64,000 nucleotides of DNA from Rhodospirillaceae bacterium (GCA_026709535.1 JAPOST010000169.1:1-64000); one strand, 5' to 3'; numbered from the stretch's first letter, positions 19,744-30,360 are shown. Notes: a model not told the origin generated them from the sequence alone. Translations and numbers: made by a program.

Positions 19744-20808
19744 TCAGGGGCGATCAGTTGCTCGATGGAAAAGGCGGTTGCTGCGCGGATCGGCGATTGT
19801 CATGGCTTCCTGCTTGTACGGACGGAAGCCGGCGCGCTGATACATCGGCAGGGCGCGTGGATGATCCAGGGAGCAGGTATGCAACCAGAGCCTGTCCGGT
19901 TCGCAGGACCAGGCGATATGGATGATTTCGTGAAGGAGCCAGACACCCGCTCCGCGTCCGATTGCATGCGGCATGAGGCCGAAATACGCGAGTTCGATAT
20001 CATTACCCAAACGGCGATCCAGTTCGGCATAACCGGCAGGCGCGCCATTCATGTATAGCACATAGATTTCCACGCAGTCATCGCTGATGATGGCCTCAAG
20101 CGCGTCATCCTTCATGATTCGCCGCTCGTACCATAGCCAATCCTCTCCAACGGAGTTGTAGAGGTAGCGGTAGAATTTCACGCGCGGAGAGGAGAGGCGC
20201 AGCAGGGCTGATCTGCGCGGCTTGGCAAATGACAGGCGTCGTGGCCGGCCCGTCATCTCCAGATGGGTGATGGTCACGTCGAGCGTCCGATGGTACGCTG
20301 CCTGTTTCAAGTCAGCCGCCGATGCGTCGAACCATTTCTCGAGAGTCGTTACCCTTGCGTCAACATAATCCAACGCGTCATAGAACGCGAGTACGGGCGT
20401 ATTATCCGCCCGCGTCATCAACTGGACCTTTGGTGCGCCTGCTTCACGAAGCCAATTCTCGGCGCGGGTCATGAGGCGTCGACCCAGACCGCGACGCTGG
20501 TGATCCGGGTCGACCGAAAGGTAGTAGACCCATCCCCGGTGACCGTCGTGGCCGACCATCACCGTGCCGACCACGACGCCGTCCCCTGTAGCCACGAGCA
20601 GGGCTGATGTCGGGGTTTTCAGACAGCGAGCGATATCCTTGGCCGAGTCGTTCCAGGGTCGATAGTTTCCGGTTCTTCGCCACAGCGCGTCGACGGCCGT
20701 GAAATCGGTTTCGGCGTAGGGGCGAATGTGGATCAGGGCCGGGCCTCCAAGGACATCTACGGACCTGTCGCGACGGCTGCGTTCTTCTGCGCCGCCCACT
20801 CGCTCCAC
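19744..20808 (-). CDS. Two-domain GNAT acetyltransferase
   Basis: N-terminal YpeA-like GNAT (HIRPYAETDFTAVDALWRRTGNYRPWND...VVVGTVMVGHDGHRGWVYYLSVDPDHQRRGLGRRLM) joined to a second GNAT (YAELDRRLGNDIELAYFGLMPHAIGRGAGVWLLHEIIHIAW...LDHPRALPMYQRAGFRPYKQE). Start uncertain. Confidence 0.85.
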   Translation of the reverse strand: MERVGGAEERSRRDRSVDVLGGPALIHIRPYAETDFTAVDALWRRTGNYRPWNDSAKDIARCLKTPTSALLVATGDGVVVGTVMVGHDGHRGWVYYLSVDPDHQRRGLGRRLMTRAENWLREAGAPKVQLMTRADNTPVLAFYDALDYVDARVTTLEKWFDASAADLKQAAYHRTLDVTITHLEMTGRPRRLSFAKPRRSALLRLSSPRVKFYRYLYNSVGEDWLWYERRIMKDDALEAIISDDCVEIYVLYMNGAPAGYAELDRRLGNDIELAYFGLMPHAIGRGAGVWLLHEIIHIAWSCEPDRLWLHTCSLDHPRALPMYQRAGFRPYKQEAMTIADPRSNRLFHRATDRP

Positions 20809-21614
20809 GAGCCATCGTAAACGCTGATATCCTTGTGGCCCAAGAGATTCAATCCCAAGGCCAGTGTACAGGCGGAAATGCCGGATCCGCAGGTCGTGAT
20901 GACCGGCTTCTGCAGGTCGATACCAACAGATTCGAACGCAGCACGCAGACTGTCCGCTGGCAGCATGGTTCCGGTTTCGGGATCCTGCAGGTTCTGGAAC
21001 GGCAGGTTTACGCTGCCTGGAATGTGTCCGGAAGGCAGGTCCGGGCGCGGTTCCGTTGCTTTTCCGGTGAATCGGTCGTGAGACCGGGCATCAACGATCT
21101 GGCGGTCACCTCTCTCGACGATCTGTTTCATTTGCCGAAGGTTGCGGGCTAGGGTGTTATCGACCTGCGGAGTGAAATTGCGTTCCTGCGGCATCGGCTC
21201 CAGCGATTCGGTAGACCGACCTTCTTTCAGCCATTTCGGCATTCCACCGTCCAGCACCGCCACATCACGGTGTCCGAAATAGCGGAACATCCACCAGACT
21301 CGGGGTGCGCTGAAGATACCGGCTCCATCGTAAACAATGATCAGGTTGCCATCTCCCAATCCCAGCTTGCGGACTTGCATGGAGAACTGTTCCGGACGGG
21401 GCAGGGCATGCGGATAGGGCGAGTCTTTATCCGCGATTTCGTCGATATCGAAATAGACGGCGCCGGGAATATGGGCCTTGGCGTATTCCATCCTCGGGTT
21501 CCGGTTCATCGCCGGCAGATACCAGGATGCGTCGACAACGCGCATGTCTGGCGCCTGCAAGTTGTCGGCCAGCCAGTCGGTGGAAACCAGGACGGAGGGA
21601 TCGGAATAGGTCAT
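20757..21614 (-). CDS. sseA: 3-mercaptopyruvate/thiosulfate sulfurtransferase
   Basis: Tandem rhodanese domains; active-site loop TTCGSGISACTLALGL. Confidence 0.95.
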   Translation of the reverse strand: MTYSDPSVLVSTDWLADNLQAPDMRVVDASWYLPAMNRNPRMEYAKAHIPGAVYFDIDEIADKDSPYPHALPRPEQFSMQVRKLGLGDGNLIIVYDGAGIFSAPRVWWMFRYFGHRDVAVLDGGMPKWLKEGRSTESLEPMPQERNFTPQVDNTLARNLRQMKQIVERGDRQIVDARSHDRFTGKATEPRPDLPSGHIPGSVNLPFQNLQDPETGTMLPADSLRAAFESVGIDLQKPVITTCGSGISACTLALGLNLLGHKDISVYDGSWSEWAAQKNAAVATGP

Positions 21615-21641
21615 TTCTGTCTCCTGGCGGTCACTTGGGCG

Positions 21642-22643
21642 TCAATCCAGCCATCTGGGGGTAGGCAGGCCCTTTTCACGCAGGAATGCCGGATTGAACA
21701 TCTTGCTCTGATAACGGTTGCCGTAGTCGCACAGGATCGTCACGATCGTGTGGCCTGGACCCATTTCCCTGGCGAGGCGAACCGCCCCGGCAACGTTGAC
21801 GCCGCTGCTGCCGCCTAGGCACAGGCCCTCCTGTTCCAGAAGGTCGAAGGCATGAACCAGAGCTTCTTCATCCGGAATCTGGAAAGGATGGTCAATCTCC
21901 AGCCCCTTCAGGTTGGCGGTGATCCTGCCTTGTCCGATGCCTTCGGTAATTGATGATCCTTCGGCCTTGAGTTCACCGTGCTTGTAGTAATGAAACAGGG
22001 CAGCGCCCATCGGATCTGCCAAGCCGATCTGGATATTCCTGTTGCGCTCGCGGAGCGCCATGGCGACGCCGGCAAGGGTACCGCCCGACCCGACGGCGCA
22101 AATGAAACCATCGACCTTTCCATCCGTCTGTTCCCAGATTTCCGGTCCGGTGGTCCGATAATGGCCATTCCGGTTGGCAACGTTGTCAAACTGGTTGGCC
22201 CAGATCGCCCCGTTGGGTTCGGTCCTGGCCAGTTCCTGAGCTTTGCGCCCGGACAGCTTTACATAGTTGTTCGGGTCTCGATAAGGGACTGCCGGCACCT
22301 CAATCAGTTCGGCACCGCACAGCCGAAGCATATCCTTCTTTTCCTGAGATTGGGTTTCCGGAATGATGATGACAGTTTGATAGCCGCGGGTGTTGGCTAC
22401 TAGCGCAAGACCGATCCCCGTGTTTCCGGCAGTGCCTTCCACGATGACACCGCCAGGGCGCAATGCCCCGCTTTGTTCCGCATCTTCGATAATCGCCAAG
22501 GCAGCGCGATCCTTTACCGACTGGCCAGGGTTCATGAACTCGGCCTTGCCCAGAATGGCACAGCCTGTCTGATCAGACGGGCGTTTCAACCTGATCAGAG
22601 GGGTTTTGCCGATCATGTCGACGAAACCGTAGCGTATGGTCAT
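21642..22643 (-). CDS. cysK: Cysteine synthase (PLP-dependent, CysK family)
   Basis: IGKTPLIRLKRPSDQTGCAILGKAEFMNPGQSVKDRAAL, VEGTAGNTGIGLALVA, CAVGSGGTLAGVAMAL. Internal ATG at 22643 preferred over the 580 aa ORF start. Confidence 0.93.
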   Translation of the reverse strand: MTIRYGFVDMIGKTPLIRLKRPSDQTGCAILGKAEFMNPGQSVKDRAALAIIEDAEQSGALRPGGVIVEGTAGNTGIGLALVANTRGYQTVIIIPETQSQEKKDMLRLCGAELIEVPAVPYRDPNNYVKLSGRKAQELARTEPNGAIWANQFDNVANRNGHYRTTGPEIWEQTDGKVDGFICAVGSGGTLAGVAMALRERNRNIQIGLADPMGAALFHYYKHGELKAEGSSITEGIGQGRITANLKGLEIDHPFQIPDEEALVHAFDLLEQEGLCLGGSSGVNVAGAVRLAREMGPGHTIVTILCDYGNRYQSKMFNPAFLREKGLPTPRWLD

Positions 22644-23101
22644 GGCTTTCTGTTTCCGAATTGCTTCAGCAAGGAGGAAACTAGGCGGCAGACTCGCGGC
22701 TATCAAGCGCGCCTTCAGACGTTCGTCATTCGTGAAGTCGGTCAAATCCAGGAACATTTCGGTAGTGGCGACAGTCTTGTCTTCGCGAAGTCCATCCCGA
22801 AAATCGTCGAGTCCCGGATGTCTGTCACGCGACGACAATCTCGGGTCCAGAAAGCGTTGAAGCACGCGGCTAAAGTTGTTCTTTTCCACCTTGTTCTCTT
22901 CAACGACGCCGATATCGTCACCTGTCCAAGTACCCAACGTCCGGAAATTTGTAAAATTGGCGACCCCGATCCCCGAAATTCCACCCCATGACGCGCTGTC
23001 AATCTTCTGCGGAACATATTCTCGCCACTCGCTCAACCATCTGAAATTCAATTCCCTGAACTTCAGGCGCGCTTGATTGATTCTCGCTTCGTTTTGACGA
23101 A

Positions 23102-23640
23102 TCACCATCCCGCCGGCTTGGAGATCGCAGTGCCAAGCAGCACATTCAGAAGCTGCGCCGTCTGGCTCAGCTTCGGCGCAACCTGCCAGTGCCCTGGGCA
23201 CACGATGAACACGGGTTTGCGCCGCTGTGCGGTTGCCATCCGAATAGGCGTCACGAGATCGGTATCGTTCGATATCGCAGTGACCGCATCGTACAACTCG
23301 TTCCAGGCATCGTTGAAGAAATGTATCGCGAGACTGACGTCGGAGCCCTTTCTTGCATCGCGTGGAATTCGGCCACAAGCTCATCCGCTATTGGCACCGA
23401 CGGTTTGCGACGTCTCTTGCTCCGTCCGCCGCGCTCAGGGAAGTCTGCTGATAGGCCGGTGCACCAGGATCATGCGGACAGTGAGGCAGAGCAGCTTGAC
23501 GATCGCATCTCCCGGGGAAAATGGCAGCCTGCTCAGATGAACCGAGTCGAGCCATTTGAACAAAATTCCCTTGACGGCTCCATGGTACAGGTCGAAGCCA
23601 TCGACACAGGCCCGCGTTCTCACTTGCACCCCCAGCAAAA
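23102..23640 (-). pseudogene. NYN-domain (PIN-like) protein relic, frameshifted
   Basis: N-terminal piece RACVDGFDLYHGAVKGILFKWLDSVHLSRLPFSPGDAIVKL (23435-23638) and C-terminal piece KGSDVSLAIHFFNDAWNELYDAVTAISNDTDLVTPIRMATAQRRKPVFIVCPG (from ~23360 down to 23102) lie in different frames. Confidence 0.7.
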
Positions 23641-23671
23641 ATCAAGGGCCACTCCGAGGAGCGGCTCTTGA
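23637..23671 (-). terminator. Putative intrinsic terminator
   Basis: Reverse strand reads TCAAGAGCCGCTCCTCGGAGTGGCCCTTGA followed by TTTTT: near-perfect hairpin plus U-tract. Confidence 0.55.
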
Positions 23672-24409
23672 GCCGACAGCACGTTGCCAACGGGCAACTC
23701 AAGAAAATTGAGCGCCAACCAAACCGTACTTCAAGAGGTCTGGGTTGTCACCCTTGAAAGCCGCCGGTCTCGCGATGCACCAGATTAGCAGTATGGTCGA
23801 CGCCCTGAGAGGAAAGGGGGCATTCGTGGCGCAGATCAGCATGATCGGGATTGATGAAGAACAGCTTTTGGCGCCACGATGCGCTGCACGCTGACACGTC
23901 AGCCAGCTGTCTGGTTCTGCCATGGTGCGCCGGTTCTGCCGGGTCGATCAACTAGGAAACCCCGAATATACCCCGAAGGCTAGCCGACGAATGCGCTTTT
24001 GTGTCAAGCGTTTCTTGGAATCGGCAAGCGAACTTCGGGACCGCCGGAGCCAGACAGACAACTGCCTACATGGCAAACACGAAGTCCAATTCTCGCTTGA
24101 GGCTTTCGTTCCGGTTCTATCTGGAACCGATCCAGCGCTTTCTATTCGGCCTGAATTGCCCTCATGCTCTCTTCAGGCCGTGCCATTAGTTCATGCGCAA
24201 TGGACTGGTTTGGAAAATTTCAGTCCCATGTTCAAACTCGCCGGATGGATATCAACACCAATATCGCGGATACGTTGGATGTCTGGTCGCGCAGCATTTT
24301 AAGAGGTTCATTTTTCAGATGTTGGTGCTCTTATCCAGTTTGCAGTTGGCCTAACGTTGCGTCACGTCCTTGGAAACGGCCTCATGCTGGCCGTATCTGC
24401 GATGCAAAC

Positions 24410-24435
24410 GGCTCAAGCGTCATGACGCTTGAGCC
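24410..24435. repeat. Perfect 26-bp palindrome GGCTCAAGCGTCATGACGCTTGAGCC
   Basis: Read directly; ~97 bp downstream of the glnA stop. Confidence 0.9.
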
Positions 24436-24531
24436 CGCTCGCTGCCGCAGTTTGGCGAAGAGCCTATGCCTACCTCAGATTTGAGTACATGCCGGGACCA
24501 AAAGCCGACCTTTGACTGGTGTCAAGGATTC

Positions 24532-25941
24532 TCAGACGCTGTAATACATGTCGAACTCGACTGGATGGGTGGTATGTTCAAGGTAGTAGACTTCTTCCAT
24601 TTTAAGGTCGATGTAACCGTCGATAAGATCGTCGTTGAACACATCGCCCTTTTTCAGGAAGTCCCGATCGACATCCAGGCTCTCCAATGCTTCACGCAGG
24701 GAGCCGCATACCGTCGGGATATCCTTCAACTCTTCTGGAGGAAGATCATAAAGGTCCTTGTCCGTGGGATCACCTGGATGGATCTTGTTCTGGATGCCGT
24801 CCAGACCGGCCATCAACATGGCAGTGAAGGTGAAGTAAGGATTGCCTGAGGCGTCTGGAAACCTGATCTCGACCCTTTTGCCATTCGGCGCCGCCACATA
24901 AGGAATGCGGCAGGATGCAGAACGGTTCCGAGCCGAGTAGGCGAGAAGAACAGGTGCCTCGAAGCCTGGGATGAGCCGCTTGTAGCTGTTCGTCGAGGCA
25001 TTCGAGAAGGCATTGATCGCCTTCGCATGTTTCATGATCCCGCCGATATAATGCAAGCAGGTCTCGGACAGATCGGCATACTGGTTGCCAGCAAATAACG
25101 GCTTGTCGTCATTCCACAAGGACTGATGGACATGCATGCCCGAACCGTTGTCGCCCACGATTGGTTTCGGCATGAATGTGGCCGATTTTCCCCACTTATG
25201 GGCGATCATATGGACACAGTACTTGTAGATCTGCATCGCGTCCGCCATGGTGACGAGAGGACCGAACTTGATGCCGAGTTCGTGCTGTGACGGCGCCACC
25301 TCGTGATGATGCTTCTCGGTTTCTACCCCCATCTGCTGGATCATGGTCAGCATTTCGGCGCGCATGTCGGTACCGCTGTCGATCGGTGGAACCGGGAAGT
25401 AGCCTCCCTTGATGCCAGGGCGATGGCCGAGGTTGCCGTCTTCGTATTCCGTTCCCGAATTATACGGGCCTTCTTCCGAGTCGATCTGGAAGAATGTGTG
25501 ATTCATGTCGGCGCTGAACCGAACGTCGTCGAAGACAAAGAATTCTGCTTCTGGCCCGAAAAAGGCTGTATCAGCGATTCCTGCCTCGTCCATGTAACTG
25601 ATAGCCTTCTTGGCGGTCGAGCGCGGGTCGCGACTGTATGGCTGACCGGAGGACGGCTCGAGCACATCGCAGAACAGGATCATCGTTGACTGGGCGGTAA
25701 ACGGATCCATGACGGCCGTCGCCGGATCCGGCATCAGCACCATGTCGGACTCGTTGATCACCTTCCAACCGGCGATTGATGAGCCATCGAACATGATGCC
25801 GTCTTCAAAGGTGTCTTCATCGATCGTGTGCACGGCCTGGGCTGTATGTTGCCACTTGCCCCGCGGATCGGTAAACCGCAGGTCGACGAACTGAACGTCT
25901 TCGCTGCGCATCTTGTCCATTACGGATTTCACGTCTGACAT
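24532..25941 (-). CDS. glnA: Glutamine synthetase type I
   Basis: [37 protein letters not shown], adenylylation-site-like NLYDLPPEE variant ([14 protein letters not shown]). Confidence 0.98.
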   Translation of the reverse strand: MSDVKSVMDKMRSEDVQFVDLRFTDPRGKWQHTAQAVHTIDEDTFEDGIMFDGSSIAGWKVINESDMVLMPDPATAVMDPFTAQSTMILFCDVLEPSSGQPYSRDPRSTAKKAISYMDEAGIADTAFFGPEAEFFVFDDVRFSADMNHTFFQIDSEEGPYNSGTEYEDGNLGHRPGIKGGYFPVPPIDSGTDMRAEMLTMIQQMGVETEKHHHEVAPSQHELGIKFGPLVTMADAMQIYKYCVHMIAHKWGKSATFMPKPIVGDNGSGMHVHQSLWNDDKPLFAGNQYADLSETCLHYIGGIMKHAKAINAFSNASTNSYKRLIPGFEAPVLLAYSARNRSASCRIPYVAAPNGKRVEIRFPDASGNPYFTFTAMLMAGLDGIQNKIHPGDPTDKDLYDLPPEELKDIPTVCGSLREALESLDVDRDFLKKGDVFNDDLIDGYIDLKMEEVYYLEHTTHPVEFDMYYSV

Positions 25942-26021
25942 GGCTACTCCTGTCTAATCAGGTGTTCGAGATAGTACGGTTGAACGGGTGGAGAACGGCT
26001 TCACAATCGAAGTCGATGTTT

Positions 26022-26441
<420 letters not shown>

Positions 26442-26461
26442 TCAGCATCAGTCTCTATGCA

Positions 26462-26477
26462 AGCAAGTTCCATGCCA
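26462..26477 (-). promoter_or_regulatory. Putative sigma-54 (-24/-12) promoter for glnBA
   Basis: Reverse strand TGGCAT-GGAAC-TTGCT versus consensus TGGCAC-N5-TTGCW; ~100 bp upstream of the glnB ATG. Confidence 0.6.
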
Positions 26478-26601
26478 ATCTGGATTGCAAACTCGATCAT
26501 TGCAGAGCAGGAGAGGTTCCTGCGGAGTCCTCGCCCATCATCAGCAAAACGATTGTCCAGTTTTGCCGAATAAACAGGCAGCACGTACAAAATTTGGGCA
26601 T

Positions 26602-27777
26602 TCAAGCTGACAGCCAACCAGCCATACGAGTCAAGGCAGTCTCGATATTTCTTGCGCTGTTGGCGCAGGAGAAACGCAGGAAGCCTTCTCCATACGATCC
26701 AAAGCTCGTCCCGGCAATCACGGCGACGCCAGCCTCTTCCAGGAGACCGTGCTGGAGAGTCCGGGCGCTCTTGCCAGTCCCCTGGATATTCGGAAAGGCG
26801 TAGAAGGCGCCGGCCGGCACCTGGCAGTGAATCCCCGGGATCGCGTTGAGCATATCTGCCATTAGGGTGCGCCGACGTTCGAATGCCGTGCGCATCGTCT
26901 CGACGATGTCCTGTGGGCCTTCCAGCGCTGCAATGCCGGCAAACTGAGCACTCGCATTGACGCAAGAATGGGTGTTGATCGCGAGGCGCTCTGCGGCATC
27001 CACCCACGCTGGCGGCCACACGCTGTAGCCCAAGCGCCACCCCGTCATGGCGTAGGTCTTTGACCAGCCATCAAGCACAATCAGGCGATCGCGCAGATTT
27101 TCACGGGCGAGAAGGCTAGTGTGCGCGACGCCGTCAAACAACAGTCGCGAGTAGATTTCATCGCTCATCACCGCCACGAGTGGAAACCGATCAAGACCTT
27201 GAGCCAAAGCGTCTATCTCGGCTGTCGGGATCACGCCGCCGGTTGGATTGGCGGGGGAATTGAGGATGATCAAGCGCGTTCGATCTGTGATCTGCTCCAG
27301 GACAGACTCCGCCTTGAATGCAAATCCTGTTTCTTCTGTCAGCGGTATCGGGACAGGCGTCGCGCCGGAAAACCGGATGACTGATTCGTAGATCGGAAAG
27401 CCCGGGTTCGGGTACATGATCTCGGCACCTGGCTGGCCGAGCATCAACGCTGCAAAGAAAATGGTAGGTTTTCCGCCAGGCATGACGAGGATCTGACCGG
27501 GGCTTACTTCGATGCGCCGATGACGCGCGATATCCGCGGCAACGGCTTCGCGCAGAGCGGGAAGACCAGCAGCTGGCGTATAGCCGTGGTGTCCGTCGGC
27601 GAGCGCCTTCTGTGCCGCTTCGACGATGTGGTCCGGCGTCTTGAAATCTGGCTGCCCGATGCCGAGGTTGATGATGTCCCTGCCCTGAGCCGCAAGGGCT
27701 GTAGCCCGCGCCAGTACCTCGAACGCGGATTCTGTGCCGAGTTGAGCCATGCGGTCGGCAAGACGGGGGGCAATCAT
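26602..27777 (-). CDS. PLP-dependent aminotransferase, class I/II
   Basis: INLGIGQPDFKTPDHI, NSPANPTGGVI, SDEIYSRLLFDG, GWSKTYAMTGWRLGY. Confidence 0.93.
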   Translation of the reverse strand: MIAPRLADRMAQLGTESAFEVLARATALAAQGRDIINLGIGQPDFKTPDHIVEAAQKALADGHHGYTPAAGLPALREAVAADIARHRRIEVSPGQILVMPGGKPTIFFAALMLGQPGAEIMYPNPGFPIYESVIRFSGATPVPIPLTEETGFAFKAESVLEQITDRTRLIILNSPANPTGGVIPTAEIDALAQGLDRFPLVAVMSDEIYSRLLFDGVAHTSLLARENLRDRLIVLDGWSKTYAMTGWRLGYSVWPPAWVDAAERLAINTHSCVNASAQFAGIAALEGPQDIVETMRTAFERRRTLMADMLNAIPGIHCQVPAGAFYAFPNIQGTGKSARTLQHGLLEEAGVAVIAGTSFGSYGEGFLRFSCANSARNIETALTRMAGWLSA

Positions 27778-27853
27778 CGGTCAGAACTCGATTGGCAGGT
27801 CAAGGAGATGCCCGAGTGCGATAAACCGAATGGCAGGAAAAGGGTAGATAATA

Positions 27854-28618
27854 ATGGAAGGCCTTGAGGCTCTGACGTTCGACGTGTTCGGAACGCTCGT
27901 GGACTGGCGGCACAGTATTGCGGCGGAAGCCTTGCGTTTCCTGGGCGAGGAGAAGGGATACGACCGGGATTGGAATGCCTTCGCGCTGGTTTGGCGGGGA
28001 TACTATCAACCGGCGATGGAACGAGTGCGAGCAGGTTCGCGCGACTTCGTGAAGCTGGATGTTCTGCATCGCGAAAACCTGCTCAAAGTCCTGGATGATT
28101 TTAGCATTGATACGTTGACGGAAAGTGAGGTCGACCATTTGAACCATGCCTGGCACCGGTTGGATCCCTGGCCTGATGTCGTCGCGGGCATGACGCGGCT
28201 GAGGGCCAGATATCCTTTGGCGGCGCTGTCGAACGGTAACGTGGCGCTGATCATGAACATGGCGCGTCGGGCGGGTCTCTCTTGGGAGGCTATCCTCGGG
28301 GGCGATGTCGCGCGCGCCTACAAGCCCATGCCCGCCGCCTACGTGTCGGCGGCCGACATGATGGGATTGGAGCCCTCGTCGCTCGCCCTCGTGGCGGCGC
28401 ACAACGACGATCTGAAAGCTGCAGCCAGCGTCGGGTTCAAGACCATTTTCGTGGTTCGCCGAACCGAATATGCCGATGTTGGACAGATCACGGATCAGGA
28501 AGCGTGGGATGGCGCCGATCTGGCGGCCGAAAACCTAGAGGACCTGGCCGATCAGCTGAACTGTCCACAGGCTGCCACGCTTCGCCCTGACACCGGACGG
28601 GACAACACCGAGGCTTGA
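27854..28618 (+). CDS. Haloacid dehalogenase type II (HAD superfamily)
   Basis: TFDVFGTLVDWRHSI, LAALSNGN, YKPMPAAYVSAADMMGLEP, VAAHNDDLKAAASVGFKT. Confidence 0.92.
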   Translation: MEGLEALTFDVFGTLVDWRHSIAAEALRFLGEEKGYDRDWNAFALVWRGYYQPAMERVRAGSRDFVKLDVLHRENLLKVLDDFSIDTLTESEVDHLNHAWHRLDPWPDVVAGMTRLRARYPLAALSNGNVALIMNMARRAGLSWEAILGGDVARAYKPMPAAYVSAADMMGLEPSSLALVAAHNDDLKAAASVGFKTIFVVRRTEYADVGQITDQEAWDGADLAAENLEDLADQLNCPQAATLRPDTGRDNTEA

Positions 28619-28651
28619 TCATGGAGCCTGATTGCAGGCAAACACATCGCT

Positions 28652-29815
28652 ATGAAACCAGCTAATTCCATTTTGTCCGGCTACGGCACAACGGTGTTCG
28701 AGGTAATGTCCTCGCTGGCCAACGAACACGGATCGGTCAACCTTGGCCAGGGTTTTCCTGACGGAAACGGGCCAGATGACGTTCGCGCCGTAGCGCATGC
28801 CGCCCTGGACGACAGCCCCAACCAATATCCACCGATGTTCGGTGTGCCGGAGTTGCGGCAGGCGGTTGCACAACACAACAAGCGCTTTCATGGTCTGGAC
28901 ATCGAATGGCAAAGGGAAACGCTGGTCACCAGCGGCGCGACGGAGGCACTTGCCGCCGCGCATTTCGGCCTGATCGAGCCCGGAGACGAGGTCATCCTGA
29001 TCGAGCCACTCTACGACTGCTATTTGCCGATCATCAGGCGCGCCGGCGCCGTGCCGAAGCTGGTGCGCATCGAACCACCGGACTGGTCTCTGCCCGGCGC
29101 CGCCCTGAAGACGGCGTTTTCAGACAAGACCAAGATGATCTTGATCAACACACCGATGAACCCGGCGTCCAAGGTCTTCACTCGGGATGAACTGCAGGCC
29201 ATTGCCGACCTCTGCCTGGAGCACGACGCCTATTGCGTGTCGGATGAGGTGTATGAACACTTGGTCTTTGATGGCAGGAAACACGTCAGCATGATGAATT
29301 TGCCTGGCATGCGCGAACGGACTGTCCGGATCGGCAGTTCGGGCAAGACATTTTCGCTGACCGGCTGGAAGGTCGGCTACATCACCGCCGCTCCGAACTT
29401 GCTGACGCCGATTGCCAAGACGCATCAGTATCTAACATTCACCACGCCGCCGAACCTGCAGCGCGCCACGGCCTACGGTCTTGGAAAGGATGATCGCTAC
29501 TTCAGGGGGCTTGCGGATGACATGCAGCGCAGCCGGGATCGCATGCAAAGGGGTCTCAAGGAGATCGGCTTCGACGTCATCGATTGTCATGGCACTTATT
29601 TTATTACGGTGGATATCCGGTCTATCGGTTTCAACGGTGACGATGTGGATTTTTGCCGGACGCTTACGATTGATGCTGGTGTCACCGCGGTACCGGTCAG
29701 CGCCTTTTATCAGGATAATCCGCCCCGACATTTCGTTCGCTTCTCTTTCTGCAAGGAAGACGCAACGCTGGACGAAGCAATCCGCCGAATGAAAGCCTGG
29801 GTTCATCCGTCCTGA
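28652..29815 (+). CDS. PLP-dependent aminotransferase, class I/II
   Basis: NLGQGFPDGNGP, LVTSGATEALAAAHFGLIEPGDEVILIEPLYDCY, NTPMNPASKVF, SDEVYEHLVFDG, GSSGKTFSLTGWKVGY. Confidence 0.93.
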   Translation: MKPANSILSGYGTTVFEVMSSLANEHGSVNLGQGFPDGNGPDDVRAVAHAALDDSPNQYPPMFGVPELRQAVAQHNKRFHGLDIEWQRETLVTSGATEALAAAHFGLIEPGDEVILIEPLYDCYLPIIRRAGAVPKLVRIEPPDWSLPGAALKTAFSDKTKMILINTPMNPASKVFTRDELQAIADLCLEHDAYCVSDEVYEHLVFDGRKHVSMMNLPGMRERTVRIGSSGKTFSLTGWKVGYITAAPNLLTPIAKTHQYLTFTTPPNLQRATAYGLGKDDRYFRGLADDMQRSRDRMQRGLKEIGFDVIDCHGTYFITVDIRSIGFNGDDVDFCRTLTIDAGVTAVPVSAFYQDNPPRHFVRFSFCKEDATLDEAIRRMKAWVHPS

Positions 29816-29999
29816 CCGGGACGAGATGTCGGACCGATCCACTATCTCCATGAAGATATTTGGGGGCGCACCGTTCATCGGACAGTCTGACGGCCGGGCG
29901 AAGGCCTCTTCCTGTTGGCACTCGGGTCACCAGGATCCTCTGTTGCGTTATCAGACGATCTGTCCGATATCGCCGGGTCTTGCCAAGGGAGGAGTGTCA

Positions 30000-30175
30000 T
30001 GAACCGGGTGATGACGGTGATCCTGAACGGCCAGTGGGGGCGTGAGCGCGGACACGGCGCTGCGGCTGCCGAGCGGTATTTCGGGACGACGCCTGAACTC
30101 TGGCTGAACTTGCACAAAAGGCGTAGATCGTGGCGGGCCGCGCGATCGCTCAGTGCATGACCCCTGGGCAATCAG
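30000..30175 (+). pseudogene. HigA-type antitoxin relic (frameshifted)
   Basis: Three frames combined read TVILNGQWG / VSADTALRL / AERYFGTTPELWLNLH / QKA-x-VAGRAIAQ, matching the C-terminal half of HigA/VapI-like antidotes. Confidence 0.7.
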
Positions 30176-30360
30176 CGACAACAGAGACGATGGCCAACTT
30201 CCGCGTATCAAAGTGACCTGTTACTATGTGGTGAGGTCGCTTGAACTAGTGTATGGCAAAGCGTATGAAACTTGGTTTCCGGGTTGGAGCGCTACGACGA
30301 TCTCTAAGACCCGAATGGAATTCCGTTGCAAGCCCTAAGCAGATCGGGCCAGCGGTTTGT

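Noticed and set aside
21642-23384. 580 aa CysK fusion protein
   Set aside because: CysK starts naturally at the ATG at 22643; the upstream in-frame part overlaps NYN relic sequence in another frame and has no known domain.
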